From an uncultured Clostridia bacterium (GTDB lineage Bacteria; Bacillota; Clostridia; UBA1381): a stretch of 64,000 nucleotides of DNA. Below are positions 26,941 to 34,966 of this stretch, piece after piece. The stretch is taken from positions 186,001 to 250,000 of the forward strand of contig CANQIP010000001.1 in NCBI GenBank assembly GCA_947623955.1, in the 5' to 3' direction. The position numbers and the translations under genes are program-made. The notes under the pieces are model-generated. The model was not told where the DNA came from and did no database searches. It saw only the letters and a program-made list of their open reading frames with translations. Each line of letters opens with the position of its first letter. Position 1 is the stretch's first letter.

Positions 26941-27786
26941 TTAGAAGTTCGATAGCTGTCGAGCAGCGTCCATTATAATAGGTGTAAGCATAATCAATAC
27001 TAACATCAGACCCGTCGCATAAGTGGACACCTTGACCTTATCCGGCAATTCCTCTATAATCCGGCGTTTTGTTTCATTCGTTAAGACTTTCATTTCTTTT
27101 TCCATAAGTTGCAGTGATATACGCATATCATCACCCTTAATGCCGCCAAGCAAAATGTTAACAAAATTTGTCAACTGCGGGATACCAACACGGTCTGAAA
27201 AGCTAAGTAATGCGTTCTCCTCATTATCCGTCTTCAAATCCATAATTAGTAAATCCAAGTCGTAATGAAATTCAGGGCAAGCCGCCTGTCTATATTTTTC
27301 GACAATTTCAACAAGCTGGATATTATCGCCGCGGGCATGGTCATACATCATCACAAATTTGGGTAAATCGTGCTTGATAGCCTCATTTAAATCCTTAATC
27401 TGCTTTTTCACATTGTCCACATTGCTAAAAAACAGCCATACAGCCAACACGAGTGAAATTAGCGCAAGAAATTTAACACCGACGATTATACCAAATATGC
27501 TTGTCGCTGCCACCCATAAGCTGATTACTATGTTGTTTGCATAAAACAGTTCCGGGGTTTCGCTTATTCCCACTCGTGCCATATTCCTGTCCATCTTTTC
27601 ACGTCTTGCCGGATCCATTTTAATTAACTTAGAGATCGGTAAGGACAAGGGTTCAACAAAAAAACTCTTGAAGTCATCAGATAGATTTTTCTTCTTAACC
27701 AACCTTCGCGCCGCCCGCACCGATTGTCGAGATGGCAGTATAATTATCGTACTAACTATCTCATACAACCCAAATCCAATAAGCAA
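26941..27786 (-). pseudogene. TadB/TadC-like type II secretion F protein, N-terminus lost
   Basis: About 281 codons encode a T2SF membrane protein: ARVGISETPELFYANNIVISLW, paired helices (FLALISLVLAVWLFFS), DLPKFVMMYDHARGDN, and a final helix YATGLMLVLIMLTPIIM. It would form the inner-membrane platform of a Tad pilus. The 5' end joins directly to a lysozyme gene fragment at 27786/27787, so the true start appears lost, although TTG or ATG codons near the junction could still serve. Confidence 0.7.
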
Positions 27787-28061
27787 CGATAGTCACCTGC
27801 ACCGGATGAAATACAGCCCGGATCACTGTTTCCTGTTTCATACTTTCCTGCTATATATCCCAAATATTCAACGGTTACTTCACTGTCGCCTTTGGCAATA
27901 GATAACGCCTCAATCGGATGTAAAATTACATAAATCGGAAATACAAGCAAACAGATACCGCCCACAATACTTACGACCAATATAATTATGAAATTATCAC
28001 CACCAACCTTATCTTTAACTGCCTTTGCGACAGTAGCGACTGTTTTTGGATCTACTGCCAT
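27787..28061 (-). pseudogene. 5' fragment of an ICE-type lysozyme-like wall hydrolase
   Basis: The frame starts AVDPKTVATVAKAVKDKVGG, has one membrane helix (FIIILVVSIVGGICLLVFPIYVIL), and runs to KYETGNSDPGCISSGAGDY, the start of a lysozyme-like domain in conjugative-element hydrolases (VirB1/CwlT role). Immediately after GDY it fuses to the TadB-like gene in another frame. A deletion removed the catalytic part and everything up to TadB. Confidence 0.7.
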
Positions 28062-28140
28062 TTGTTTATCACCTTCTTTCAATTGACAATAAAAAAAGAA
28101 CAGCTTTATTTGGAAAACTGTTCTTTTTAATATAAATTAT

Positions 28141-28917
28141 TTACATTTCCATTTCCATAGTCATGGCATGTTCAGTTTGGAATTCGTCAGTTGATAATGT
28201 TTTTTCTACTGTACTTTGATCATTAATAACATCAAACAGGCATTCATTATCCGCATATTGTATTGATCTCCAGTTCTGTTTTAGTGCCGCCTGGATTATT
28301 TTTGGTGTTTGGTTTTTGACAAATTCCAACGCCATACCATCCTGTTGAACAGCTGCCATACACAATTCCGGTGTTTGATTTTTGATATTTTCAAGTACAT
28401 AAGCATTCTGTTTGACCGCCTCTATTTGCATCTTCGATGTTGGATTTTGCACATGATATATCGCCCTACCATCCTGCTGAACAGCCGCCATACAGAGTTC
28501 GGGCGTTTGCTCTCTAACATACATCAACGCCATACCATTCTGCCGCACAGCCGCCATACAAATCTCTGGTGTCTGCTCTTTAACGAGCTCCAATGTCTTA
28601 CCATTCTGTTGCACAGCTGCCATACAAATCTCTGGTGTCTGCTCCTTGACTAGTTCCAACCCCCAAGCATTATTCTTTACAGCCGCCATGCAAAGCGCGG
28701 GAGTTTGTTCTTTGACGTACTTCAATGCCTTATAATCCTGCTGAACAGCCGCCATACAGAGTTCGGGCGTTTGCTCTCTAACATGCATTAACGCCATACC
28801 ATTCTGCCGCACAGCCGCCATGCAAAGTTCAGGCGTTTGTTTTTTTACGTACTGCAATTCAAAGCCGTCCTGTTGAACTTTTCTCAAAATATTTTGTTTA
28901 AAATTAAATATGCTCAT
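28141..28917 (-). CDS. DUF4116 repeat protein
   Basis: This 258-residue protein is almost entirely about nine 23-residue repeats built on ELCMAAVQQDGMAL, each with a VKEQTP-type turn (residues about 12-225). The degenerate last unit is followed by a short tail ending HAMTMEMEM. DUF4116 repeats are thought to form an alpha-solenoid; function is unknown. ATG at 28917 has AGGAGG 8 bases upstream. The nearly identical repeats imply recent internal duplication. Confidence 0.8.
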   Translation of the reverse strand: MSIFNFKQNILRKVQQDGFELQYVKKQTPELCMAAVRQNGMALMHVREQTPELCMAAVQQDYKALKYVKEQTPALCMAAVKNNAWGLELVKEQTPEICMAAVQQNGKTLELVKEQTPEICMAAVRQNGMALMYVREQTPELCMAAVQQDGRAIYHVQNPTSKMQIEAVKQNAYVLENIKNQTPELCMAAVQQDGMALEFVKNQTPKIIQAALKQNWRSIQYADNECLFDVINDQSTVEKTLSTDEFQTEHAMTMEMEM

Positions 28918-28935
28918 AATTTTCACCTCCTACAA

Positions 28936-29380
28936 TTATGTCGAGGTCGTACCTGCGTCCTCATACATATCGCCGTTGACTGTAAAATCCCGACTAACGC
29001 TTGTGCACCATTCTGTGTCATCTACGCCGCCACCGTATATATCAAATGCGATTGTATGCCGTCTGGGTATATCCTTTGTACCGCTAAGCCATATATCAGT
29101 ATATATTTTATCGTCACCGACAACACTGTTATACGGAGCCGAGAACTCTGCTGTTTTATCTGTACTTGACGTTTTTGCCATATCTACCATACTGCCCTGT
29201 ATGAATATACCGTCCAATGTGCTTGTCGTCCAACCAAGCCTTGCCGTTACTTTAGTAGGCGGCTTTGGGGTTTGTTTTGCCGCACGGTTTGTATTTGCAC
29301 TCTTGCCACATTTGTAGTCTCTTGTTGCTTTGGTACACTCCCAACTGATACTTGTTTTTACCGTCGCATACGGGCCTTAT
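28936..29380 (-). pseudogene. Phage tail-protein 3' fragment
   Basis: The frame is open from about 29372 without a plausible start and encodes VKTSISWECTKATRDYKCGK, then KVTARLGWTTSTLDGIFIQG, PYNSVVGDDKIYTDIWLSG and the C-terminus VNGDMYEDAGTTST. The composition suggests a phage tail or virion protein; no exact family was recognised. It is truncated at a junction with an inverted phage segment. Confidence 0.55.
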
Positions 29381-29757
29381 CTCGAAGGGGGCACGCGTAA
29401 GATGTCAGCACGTCCTCATGTTGTACGAATTCTTGATGATGCTACGCCCAGAGCTATTGAGATTTACAGTGAACCGTATTAAAACAGGAGGATTTTGTAT
29501 GTTTGAAGAAATCTTATGGTCATATCTTTCAAAAAGCGATGATTTAGCTGAATTACTTACAACATATAACGGTAATCCGGCTGTTTTCAATCAGACAGCA
29601 CCTAACGATATGGACGAAATGTGGGACGCCAAAGACCATTACAACAGAGCCGTTTTTTATGCAGATATGCAAGCTGACACTGAGCGAAAAATAAGCGGCA
29701 CGCTTGAAATAGACGTACACATGATTGATACAGACAACATAGAGCATATATGTCATT
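29381..29757 (+). pseudogene. Inverted phage segment: 3' end of one virion gene and 5' part of the next
   Basis: On the plus strand, SARPHVVRILDDATPRAIEI and then YSEPY-stop (ending 29482) are the end of a virion gene. AGGAGG follows, and an ATG at 29499 starts a head-tail/tail-completion-like protein (MFEEILWSYLSKSDDLAELL, AVFNQTAPNDMDEMWD, FYADMQADTERKISGTLEID), cut at about 29757. Neighbouring capsid genes are on the minus strand, so this 377-base piece is flipped. Confidence 0.6.
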
Positions 29758-29862
29758 TGCGCCGGTAGGGAAGTAGCGATCATGGAAGAATGTCGCTCTC
29801 GGCACGATTTCTTCCGTAATCGCCATCAACATATAATTGTCAAAAAAATCAAGATTAGGCAT
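29758..29862 (-). pseudogene. Major capsid protein E, first 35 residues
   Basis: MPNLDFFDNYMLMAITEEIV, then PRATFFHDRYFPTG, matches the start of phage capsid protein E-type subunits. It follows the decoration protein by 15 bases as in lambda-like head operons. It breaks off at 29757, where the inverted piece begins. Confidence 0.7.
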
Positions 29863-29877
29863 TGTTTATTTCCTCCT

Positions 29878-30264
29878 TTAGTTTGCTGCCATAGCAGATT
29901 TAAAGACGATACCGTATTTGCGAAGCGTGTCATAATCTTCGGCGGATATGGTATATTCGTCTTTTACGATTACTTTGTTTTCGTTGAAACAGCCCGCTGT
30001 GTAAACTGTTGCGATAACATCTTCGGATGTTCCGACTGTCACATCATCGCACAGAATACAGTCCGCTGTAACCGTTCCGTCCTCGGTACCAAGAATGACA
30101 AGCTTATTGTCGGTGCTGCTGACACCGAAAATGGTACCTCTCTTGTAGGTCGTTTCCTCTTCGAGCTTGCGGATTGTTTTTCCGCGCACTTCTGTTTTGG
30201 GGGTAATGTCGGCTATAAGACCGTCGAGCTCAACATCACCGAGCTTCTTTGATAATTCAGCCAT
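29878..30264 (-). CDS. Phage head decoration protein (gpD-like)
   Basis: This 128-residue protein is a lambda gpD/HDPD-like head decoration protein: TTYKRGTIFGVSSTDNKLVILG, EDVIATVYTAGCFNENKVIV and LRKYGIVFKSAMAAN. Decoration trimers stabilise expanded capsids. It lies between the protease fragment and the capsid fragment, the normal order, but the capsid it would coat is no longer encoded here. Confidence 0.8.
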   Translation of the reverse strand: MAELSKKLGDVELDGLIADITPKTEVRGKTIRKLEEETTYKRGTIFGVSSTDNKLVILGTEDGTVTADCILCDDVTVGTSEDVIATVYTAGCFNENKVIVKDEYTISAEDYDTLRKYGIVFKSAMAAN

Positions 30265-30267
30265 GAT

Positions 30268-30940
30268 TTAGTCCTCCTTCCTTTTTCCGAACAGAGCCGA
30301 TACCTGCTCGCGTGCTTCGCTCATACGCTGTTCTGCTGTTTTTTCGGCTTCCTGCTCAGGATCTTCTCCCGGAGCGGCACCGACTTTGTCGGTATTGGAT
30401 GCCTCGGCGTCTTTCTTCATGCCAGAGATGAAAGATTTCCCGTCTTTTGCAGCCTGCTGTGCCGCCCGATATGCAAGCTCCTGCGCGGTACACGCGTCAT
30501 CGCCATACTTTGCGGCATTGACAAGACTGTCATCAAACAATCCTGCGACTTCATCAATGGCACGAATTCTCTCGCGTTCTGCCGATACGGCGGCGGAAAC
30601 TGCCGCGTCGGAGTCAACGCTCATTTTTGCAGATTCTTCTATCTGCTTTACCTGCTCCGGATATTCATCGCGGAGCTCCTCAACTGTTTTCGGCATTGAA
30701 ATTCCTCCTTTTCTGCCTGCCGGAGTTACCGGCTTATTTGATGTATTTGTCGTTTCTGCATTTTCAGCAGTTTTGACCATAGGTATATTGTCGGGGACGC
30801 TCATTCCCGGCGTAAGGTGCATTTTGCGACCGCGCACAAAAAGACTGTGCCTGTCGTTGCTTGCTGCTATATCAATCGGCTCTGCGTCCTCCAGGAGCTC
30901 GTCTGCAAATCCCTTCTCAACAGCTTCACTCCTTTCAGCA
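30268..30940 (-). pseudogene. Phage prohead protease (ClpP-like), C-terminal part
   Basis: The open frame begins near 30940 with EAVEKGFADELLEDAEPIDI, the end of a ClpP-like fold. A scaffold-like tail follows (MPKTVEELRDEYPEQVKQIE, AAVSAERERIRAIDEVAGLF, EQRMSEAREQVSALFGKRKE), typical of head-maturation protease/scaffold fusions. The catalytic N-terminal half is absent; a regulatory gene ends at 30947 instead. Confidence 0.7.
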
Positions 30941-30946
30941 AATCCT

Positions 30947-31162
30947 CTAAATTTTCAGAAAGCTCTTTACTTTTTCGGTATTAAACTTGCGGCTTGCACC
31001 GACTGTAATATACAAATCGTTGTATTCTCCGCGTTCAAGTCGTGTTGATAACGTCACAGCACTTATTTCAAGTATTCTCGCAAACTCGTTTTGATTAAGC
31101 CATGCGTAATTTAACAGCGCATCGCGTTCCTCCAACGTAAGCCGTTGAGCCGCCATTTTCAT
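30947..31162 (-). CDS. Small helix-turn-helix DNA-binding protein
   Basis: This 71-residue protein (LTLEERDALLNYAWLNQNEFARILEISAVTLSTRLERG, then FNTEKVKSFLKI) looks like an excisionase- or Cro-like regulator. GGAGGTG lies 7 bases before the ATG at 31162. A 15-bp operator (31182-31196) lies just upstream, so it is probably controlled by the nearby repressor. Confidence 0.6.
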   Translation of the reverse strand: MKMAAQRLTLEERDALLNYAWLNQNEFARILEISAVTLSTRLERGEYNDLYITVGASRKFNTEKVKSFLKI

Positions 31163-31181
31163 TAGTCATCACCTCCCTTAA

Positions 31182-31196
31182 GTCACTCAAAGTGAC
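31182..31196. promoter_or_regulatory. Operator GTCACTCAAAGTGAC
   Basis: This is a 15-bp dyad (GTCACT/AGTGAC arms, 3-base centre) between two regulatory genes. The same arms recur at 31412-31426, so it is probably a binding site of the phage repressor/Cro pair. Confidence 0.6.
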
Positions 31197-31197
31197 A

Positions 31198-31389
31198 TCA
31201 ATCCTCAAAAAAAAGTTGCTGAATATTTGCGCCGAAATAATCTGCAATCTTCTTTTTGAGTTCATCTCTCGGAACTCTCTTGTTGCATTCATACATACCA
31301 AGTGCCGAGGATGAAATACCAAGGTCTGCTGCAACCTTATCACGGCTCTTGTCACCACGCAGAGCCTTTAACTTTTCGCCAATACTCAT
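31198..31389 (-). CDS. Cro-like XRE-family regulator
   Basis: This 63-residue protein has a compact HTH (SIGEKLKALRGDKSRDKVAADLGISSSALGMYECNKRVPRDELKKKIADYFG). It diverges from the larger repressor at 31589, giving the classic CI/Cro layout. The start at 31389 follows AGGAGG; the longer frame to 31587 would cross the operators. The operator at 31412 lies just upstream. Confidence 0.82.
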   Translation of the reverse strand: MSIGEKLKALRGDKSRDKVAADLGISSSALGMYECNKRVPRDELKKKIADYFGANIQQLFFED

Positions 31390-31411
31390 GTTTTTCACCT
31401 CCTTTACTTCG

Positions 31412-31426
31412 GTCACTTTAAGTGAC
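31412..31426. promoter_or_regulatory. Operator GTCACTTTAAGTGAC
   Basis: This is a perfect 15-bp dyad with the same arms as 31182-31196. Weaker relatives lie at about 31461-31474 (CACTTTTTGTGAC) and 31511-31525 (GTCACATAATGTGGT), so the divergent region holds an array of about three sites. Confidence 0.65.
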
Positions 31427-31588
31427 AAGACAAGAATACCATAATACTTTTGTTTTGTCAACACTTTTTGTGACAAATTTTTAATTTTTTTGATTTGCCT
31501 CTTTACATTTGTCACATAATGTGGTATTATGTGTTTGAGGGCAGTTAACTCCATAAAGAATTGTTTTTCATTGTACGAGGTGAGCATT

Positions 31589-32113
31589 ATGAGTAAATTC
31601 TCTGAAATACTTGTTTACTTAAGAAAACGCTCGGGGCTTTCTCAGCAAGAACTGGCTGATAAATTGGGTTTATCCCGCAGCATAATTGGTATGTATGAAT
31701 CAAATCAGCGTATGCCAAGTTTGGAAGTATTAGAAGCCTTGGCAGATGTGTTTAATGTTAATGTTGACTTTCTCATAGGACATTCGGGTGATGAGGAAAT
31801 CACAAAGACATTTAGAACTAATCTTGCGGAATTGATAAAAAACACTAACAAGTTTGATTTGGAAGCTGCCGGTGTAAATTTGTATGAGGTTGACTTAATC
31901 ATTAAAGGGGCAATTCCTCTCTCCTTAGCTGAAGCGTATCAGTTATCCGAACAACTGGGAGAATCTATGGATTCAATGTTAGGTAACGATTTGCCCGCTG
32001 ACAACAATGGCAACGGGCAAGCAACGGAATTCATAAAATTATTCAATAAATTGTCCTCGGAGCAACAATCGCTCGTTATTGCTCAGATAAAAGGGATTTT
32101 ATCAAATCAATAA
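31589..32113 (+). CDS. CI-like phage repressor
   Basis: This 174-residue protein has an XRE HTH (MSKFSEILVYLRKRSGLSQQELADKLGLSRSIIGMYESNQRMP, then NVNVDFLIG), a middle region (LAELIKNTNKFDLEAAGVNL), and a C-terminal helical module (EFIKLFNKLSSEQQSLVIAQIKGIL) probably for oligomerisation. No LexA-type peptidase motif was seen. AGGTG lies before the ATG at 31589. It should hold the divergent Cro gene off and keep lysogeny. Confidence 0.85.
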   Translation: MSKFSEILVYLRKRSGLSQQELADKLGLSRSIIGMYESNQRMPSLEVLEALADVFNVNVDFLIGHSGDEEITKTFRTNLAELIKNTNKFDLEAAGVNLYEVDLIIKGAIPLSLAEAYQLSEQLGESMDSMLGNDLPADNNGNGQATEFIKLFNKLSSEQQSLVIAQIKGILSNQ

Positions 32114-32225
32114 CCGATTTTTGCTCATCAGGCGAAAGCTGCAAAAATAAATCGGCAGCATAACGTGTAGTATCGGGAATATGTGTTTCTAACATAGAAT
32201 TATTGGCTGTTATGGATATGTTCAT
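32076..32225 (-). CDS. Small protein resembling the repressor C-terminal module
   Basis: This 49-residue protein reads MNISITANNSMLETHIPDTT, then RYAADLFLQLSPDEQKSVID and LIKSLLSEQ. GGAG lies 8 bases before the ATG. Its second half resembles the C-terminus of the convergent CI-like protein (LFNKLSSEQQSLVIAQIKGILSNQ). The two genes overlap tail to tail by about 38 bases. It may bind the repressor; function unproven. Confidence 0.55.
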   Translation of the reverse strand: MNISITANNSMLETHIPDTTRYAADLFLQLSPDEQKSVIDLIKSLLSEQ

Positions 32226-32412
32226 TGTATCTGCTCCTTTCGTTTTATTCGCTGCCGGTAGCTTGATAATATTATAGCATATTTTTTATAGTCTGTCCGT
32301 AATATGTGAGAAAATAACGTAATCGGATATAATGAATATGACTTTGACCCATGTCACATAAAAGTGTATTCTATGAAATAGTTAAAAAATGTAAACAGGA
32401 GGATGTTGTATT

Positions 32413-32916
32413 ATGATTTGTAAAAATTGTGGGGCAAAGGTTTCAAATCCCAAAAGCTTGATTGTTGTTGCTATTGTAGAAGGGGTGCTTCTCCTTGTGG
32501 TAACTACTCTACTTGTTTTAGTTTGCTTTGCATATCCGGCTGACGATTCTATGAGTAAATCATCCGACCAATACAAAGAAGCATCACAAAAACTTACAAC
32601 CGATATGAATTCTACGGCATATTATAACGAGTGTACTTGGTGTCCAAATTACGGCTATGTAACAGGTGCGACATTGACATCATGGGATATAGGTGGTGAC
32701 GAAGCTAAATATACATATGCATTAGTAAACGAACAGATGGCGGCTTACATGGAAGAATTGGATAAAAATTTCTTTGAAAAAAACGAGTTTTCTACAGGCT
32801 CGTTCACTGTCTACTCAAGAGTGTTTGGAGAAACAGAACAAAACATCGTTTTGAGTATTGACCAAGAAGATAAAGAAATTACAATTTATGCTTATAGTAA
32901 ACAACACGCAAATTGA
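32413..32916 (+). CDS. Membrane-anchored protein with N-terminal zinc-ribbon-like Cys pair
   Basis: This 167-residue protein starts MICKNCGAKVSNP, then one membrane helix (LIVVAIVEGVLLLVVTTLLVLVCFAY) and a soluble domain with CTWCPNYGYVTGATLTSWDI. No family was recognised. AGGAGG precedes it. It lies between the repressor and integrase of the prophage remnant, where lysogeny-expressed genes are common. Confidence 0.6.
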   Translation: MICKNCGAKVSNPKSLIVVAIVEGVLLLVVTTLLVLVCFAYPADDSMSKSSDQYKEASQKLTTDMNSTAYYNECTWCPNYGYVTGATLTSWDIGGDEAKYTYALVNEQMAAYMEELDKNFFEKNEFSTGSFTVYSRVFGETEQNIVLSIDQEDKEITIYAYSKQHAN

Positions 32917-32946
32917 TATATAAGCAAAAAGAAGGATTTGATTTTA

Positions 32947-33096
32947 ATGAGCAATGTTAAAATAGATGTTTCCGTAATACCTGATTATGTTAAAGAACAG
33001 CTTGCTGCGGCAACGCTTGATTATATTAAAAGGATTTTTGCGCAGCCTAACGGTCGGGAAATGATAGAAAAAAAGAAGTCTGAATTGAATTTGTGA
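32947..33096 (+). CDS. Small phage protein
   Basis: This 49-residue protein (MSNVKIDVSVIPDYVKEQLA, then AATLDYIKRIFAQPNGREMI) has AAGGA upstream of the ATG and ordinary codon use. Similar very small proteins occur near phage repressors; function unknown. It lies 30 bases after the membrane protein and 140 bases before the integrase. Confidence 0.55.
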   Translation: MSNVKIDVSVIPDYVKEQLAAATLDYIKRIFAQPNGREMIEKKKSELNL

Positions 33097-33239
33097 AATA
33101 AATAAATCCTCCGACTGCGCCAACAGCCGGAGGGCAAGCGATGTAATTATATGATACATACACTCTAAATCAAATGATATTGTATCACATTACACGCTTA
33201 TTTGCAATACTTTTTATGCAGAATAGGAGTGTATTTTTT

Positions 33240-34328
33240 ATGGATGGACATTTATCTGAATTGGGAAACGGGAAATATCGCTGTCGTATTTCTTTTGTTG
33301 ACAGCCTCGGCAACAGAGTACAGAAATCGAAAACATTTAAGGCATCCGGCAAGAAAGAAGCGAGAGATATTATGCGCGATTTCCGCGCTGAATGCGTCAA
33401 AAATACCGAACCTCAAACGCTTATGACCTTGCAGGATCTGTATAATAACTTCGTTGAGTATCATGGACGCGACGTACAGACTGCGACAATGACTTTTTAC
33501 GGCGATATGTGGAAACATCTCAAAAGCTATTATAAAACAAATCTGGACGTCATTAAACCGAATACTATCCGAGCTATGCTGGAAATCGCTCCGGCTAACA
33601 GCAGAACAAGAAAAGGAATATATCAGCTTTTGTCGGCAATGTTCAATTACGCCCTACACTCTGATTTGATTATTTACAATCCATGCGTCAATGTGAAAAC
33701 ACCGCAATATAAAGCTCCCAAAAAGAAAACGCTGTCAAAGGAGCAAAAAGACGTATTAAGAGAAGCTGTGGCGCTACACCCGCAAAAGTATCAGGTGATA
33801 TATTATTTGACGCTTACGCTCGGTTTTAGGCGTGAAGAGGTATGTTCTCTCAAATGGTCCGACATTGATTTTGAAAATAAGCGGCTCTGTATAAACCGTA
33901 CTGCGGCTGTAGTAAAGGGGCATGGAACAGTGGTAAAAGATGAAGCGAAAACGGAACGCGCAAAAGATTATTTGCCGCTGACCGATAAGCATATCAAGGT
34001 TCTAAAAGATTATCAGACTTATTCTGAATTTGAGAAAAAAAGATACGGTATACAGACAGATTTTTTGTTTTATCAAAAGAACGGCGGTGTTATCAGCTTG
34101 AGCGCTGTATCTCACTGGTTTTCAGAATTATGTGCAAGCTTAGGCATAAAGGGAATAACATTCCATTCTCTCAGACACACATGCGCGACAGATCTGTTGC
34201 AAAATGGAGCGGATATTGCCACGGTTGCAGCTATTTTAAGGGACAGCGTAGCCACTGTTGAGGCGACGTATGTTCATTCCGATGAAACTGCAAAGCGTAA
34301 AGCTATTGAGAATCTATATAACGATTAA
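33240..34328 (+). CDS. Phage tyrosine integrase
   Basis: This 362-residue protein has a short AP2-like arm domain (LGNGKYRCRISFVDSLGNRVQKSKTF), a core-binding domain (TLQDLYNNFVEYHGRDVQT) and a catalytic domain with LGFRREEVCSLKWSDID (Arg), HSLRHTCATDLLQNGAD and the Tyr in VEATYVHSDE. The start at 33240 is read as MDGHLSEL. It lies 100 bases from the 3' end of tRNA-Lys, its likely attachment gene. Confidence 0.92.
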   Translation: MDGHLSELGNGKYRCRISFVDSLGNRVQKSKTFKASGKKEARDIMRDFRAECVKNTEPQTLMTLQDLYNNFVEYHGRDVQTATMTFYGDMWKHLKSYYKTNLDVIKPNTIRAMLEIAPANSRTRKGIYQLLSAMFNYALHSDLIIYNPCVNVKTPQYKAPKKKTLSKEQKDVLREAVALHPQKYQVIYYLTLTLGFRREEVCSLKWSDIDFENKRLCINRTAAVVKGHGTVVKDEAKTERAKDYLPLTDKHIKVLKDYQTYSEFEKKRYGIQTDFLFYQKNGGVISLSAVSHWFSELCASLGIKGITFHSLRHTCATDLLQNGADIATVAAILRDSVATVEATYVHSDETAKRKAIENLYND

Positions 34329-34390
34329 CACTAAAAAGGGGAAATAAAAGGGAAATTTCCATAAAATCAACGTACTGATGAGAAAAGCAA

Positions 34391-34426
34391 AAACGGCTAA
34401 AACCCGCATGGTTAAGCCGTTTTTTA
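34391..34426 (+). terminator. Terminator after the integrase
   Basis: AACGGCTAA.../TTAAGCCGTT with a loop around CCCGCATG is followed by TTTTTT. It lies between integrase and tRNA-Lys. Confidence 0.7.
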
Positions 34427-34427
34427 A

Positions 34428-34503
34428 TGGTGAGCCATCCGGGAGTCGAACCCGGGACAACTTGATTAAAAGTCAAGTGCTCTGCCGACTGAGCTAATGG
34501 CCC
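34428..34503 (-). tRNA. tRNA-Lys (TTT anticodon)
   Basis: Acceptor GGGCCAT/ATGGCTC, anticodon loop CTTTTAA (TTT), T arm CCGGG/CCCGG, encoded CCA at 34430-34428. Its 3' end faces the integrase at 33240. A variant 3' fragment recurs at 53798-53842. Confidence 0.95.
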
Positions 34504-34516
34504 GCATAAAAGAAAA

Positions 34517-34592
34517 TGGCAGGGATAGCAGGACTCGAACCTACGCATGCCGGAATCAAAATCCGGTGCCTTACCGACTTGGCTATATCCCC
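34517..34592 (-). tRNA. tRNA-Gln (TTG anticodon)
   Basis: Acceptor GGGGATA/TATCCCT (one G-T pair), anticodon loop TTTTGAT (TTG), encoded CCA. Confidence 0.93.
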
Positions 34593-34618
34593 ATACTATC
34601 TCTACATTTAATAAAAAA

Positions 34619-34696
34619 TGGGGTGGGTAGTGGGACTCGAACCCACGACATTCAGTGCCACAAACTGACGCTCTAACCAACTGAACTACACCCACC
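34619..34696 (-). tRNA. tRNA-His (GTG anticodon)
   Basis: Contains the extra 5' G opposite discriminator C typical of tRNA-His, acceptor GTGGGTG/TACCCAC, anticodon loop TTGTGGC (GTG) and encoded CCA. Confidence 0.94.
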
Positions 34697-34706
34697 ATAT
34701 TTTTTA

Positions 34707-34783
34707 TGGCGTGTCTGAAGGGACTCGAACCCCCGACCCATTGCTTAGAAGGCAATTGCTCTATCCAGCTGAGCTACAGACAC
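34707..34783 (-). tRNA. tRNA-Arg (TCT anticodon)
   Basis: Acceptor GTGTCTG/CAGACAC, anticodon stem ATTGC/GCAAT with loop CTTCTAA (TCT), encoded CCA. Confidence 0.95.
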
Positions 34784-34786
34784 ATG

Positions 34787-34860
34787 TGGAGCGGGTGATG
34801 GGAATCGAACCCACACGACCAGCTTGGAAGGCTGGGATTCTACCATTGAACTACACCCGC
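34787..34860 (-). tRNA. tRNA-Gly (TCC anticodon)
   Basis: Acceptor GCGGGTG/CACCCGC, anticodon stem CCAGC/GCTGG with loop CTTCCAA (TCC), encoded CCA. First tRNA of the Gly-Arg-His-Gln-Lys transcript. Confidence 0.95.
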
Positions 34861-34890
34861 ATAACGCTGTCGTCACAACCGACTTGCAAT

Positions 34891-34919
34891 ATTATATCAG
34901 ACAGGCATTGGTTTGTCAA
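34891..34919 (-). promoter_or_regulatory. Promoter of the five-tRNA operon
   Basis: Minus-strand TTGACA (34919-34914) and TATAAT (34896-34891), spacing 17, about 30 bases before tRNA-Gly. Confidence 0.85.
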
Positions 34920-34929
34920 TACTTTTTCC

Positions 34930-34966
34930 CAAAAAAAAGAGCAAGGGACAGATAATCTATCCCTTG
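34930..34966 (-). terminator. Terminator of the desulfurase gene
   Basis: CAAGGGA/TCCCTTG arms (34966-34960 and 34948-34942) around ATAGATTATCTG are followed on the minus strand by CTCTTTTTTTT. The first arm overlaps the stop region of the gene. Confidence 0.8.

Noticed and set aside
28141-28917. Tandem DNA repeats as a satellite or CRISPR
   Set aside because: The period is 69 bases in frame and encodes DUF4116 protein repeats.
34303-34755. Minus-strand frame over the tRNA cluster
   Set aside because: It simply translates tRNA genes; the resulting peptides are well-known artefacts.
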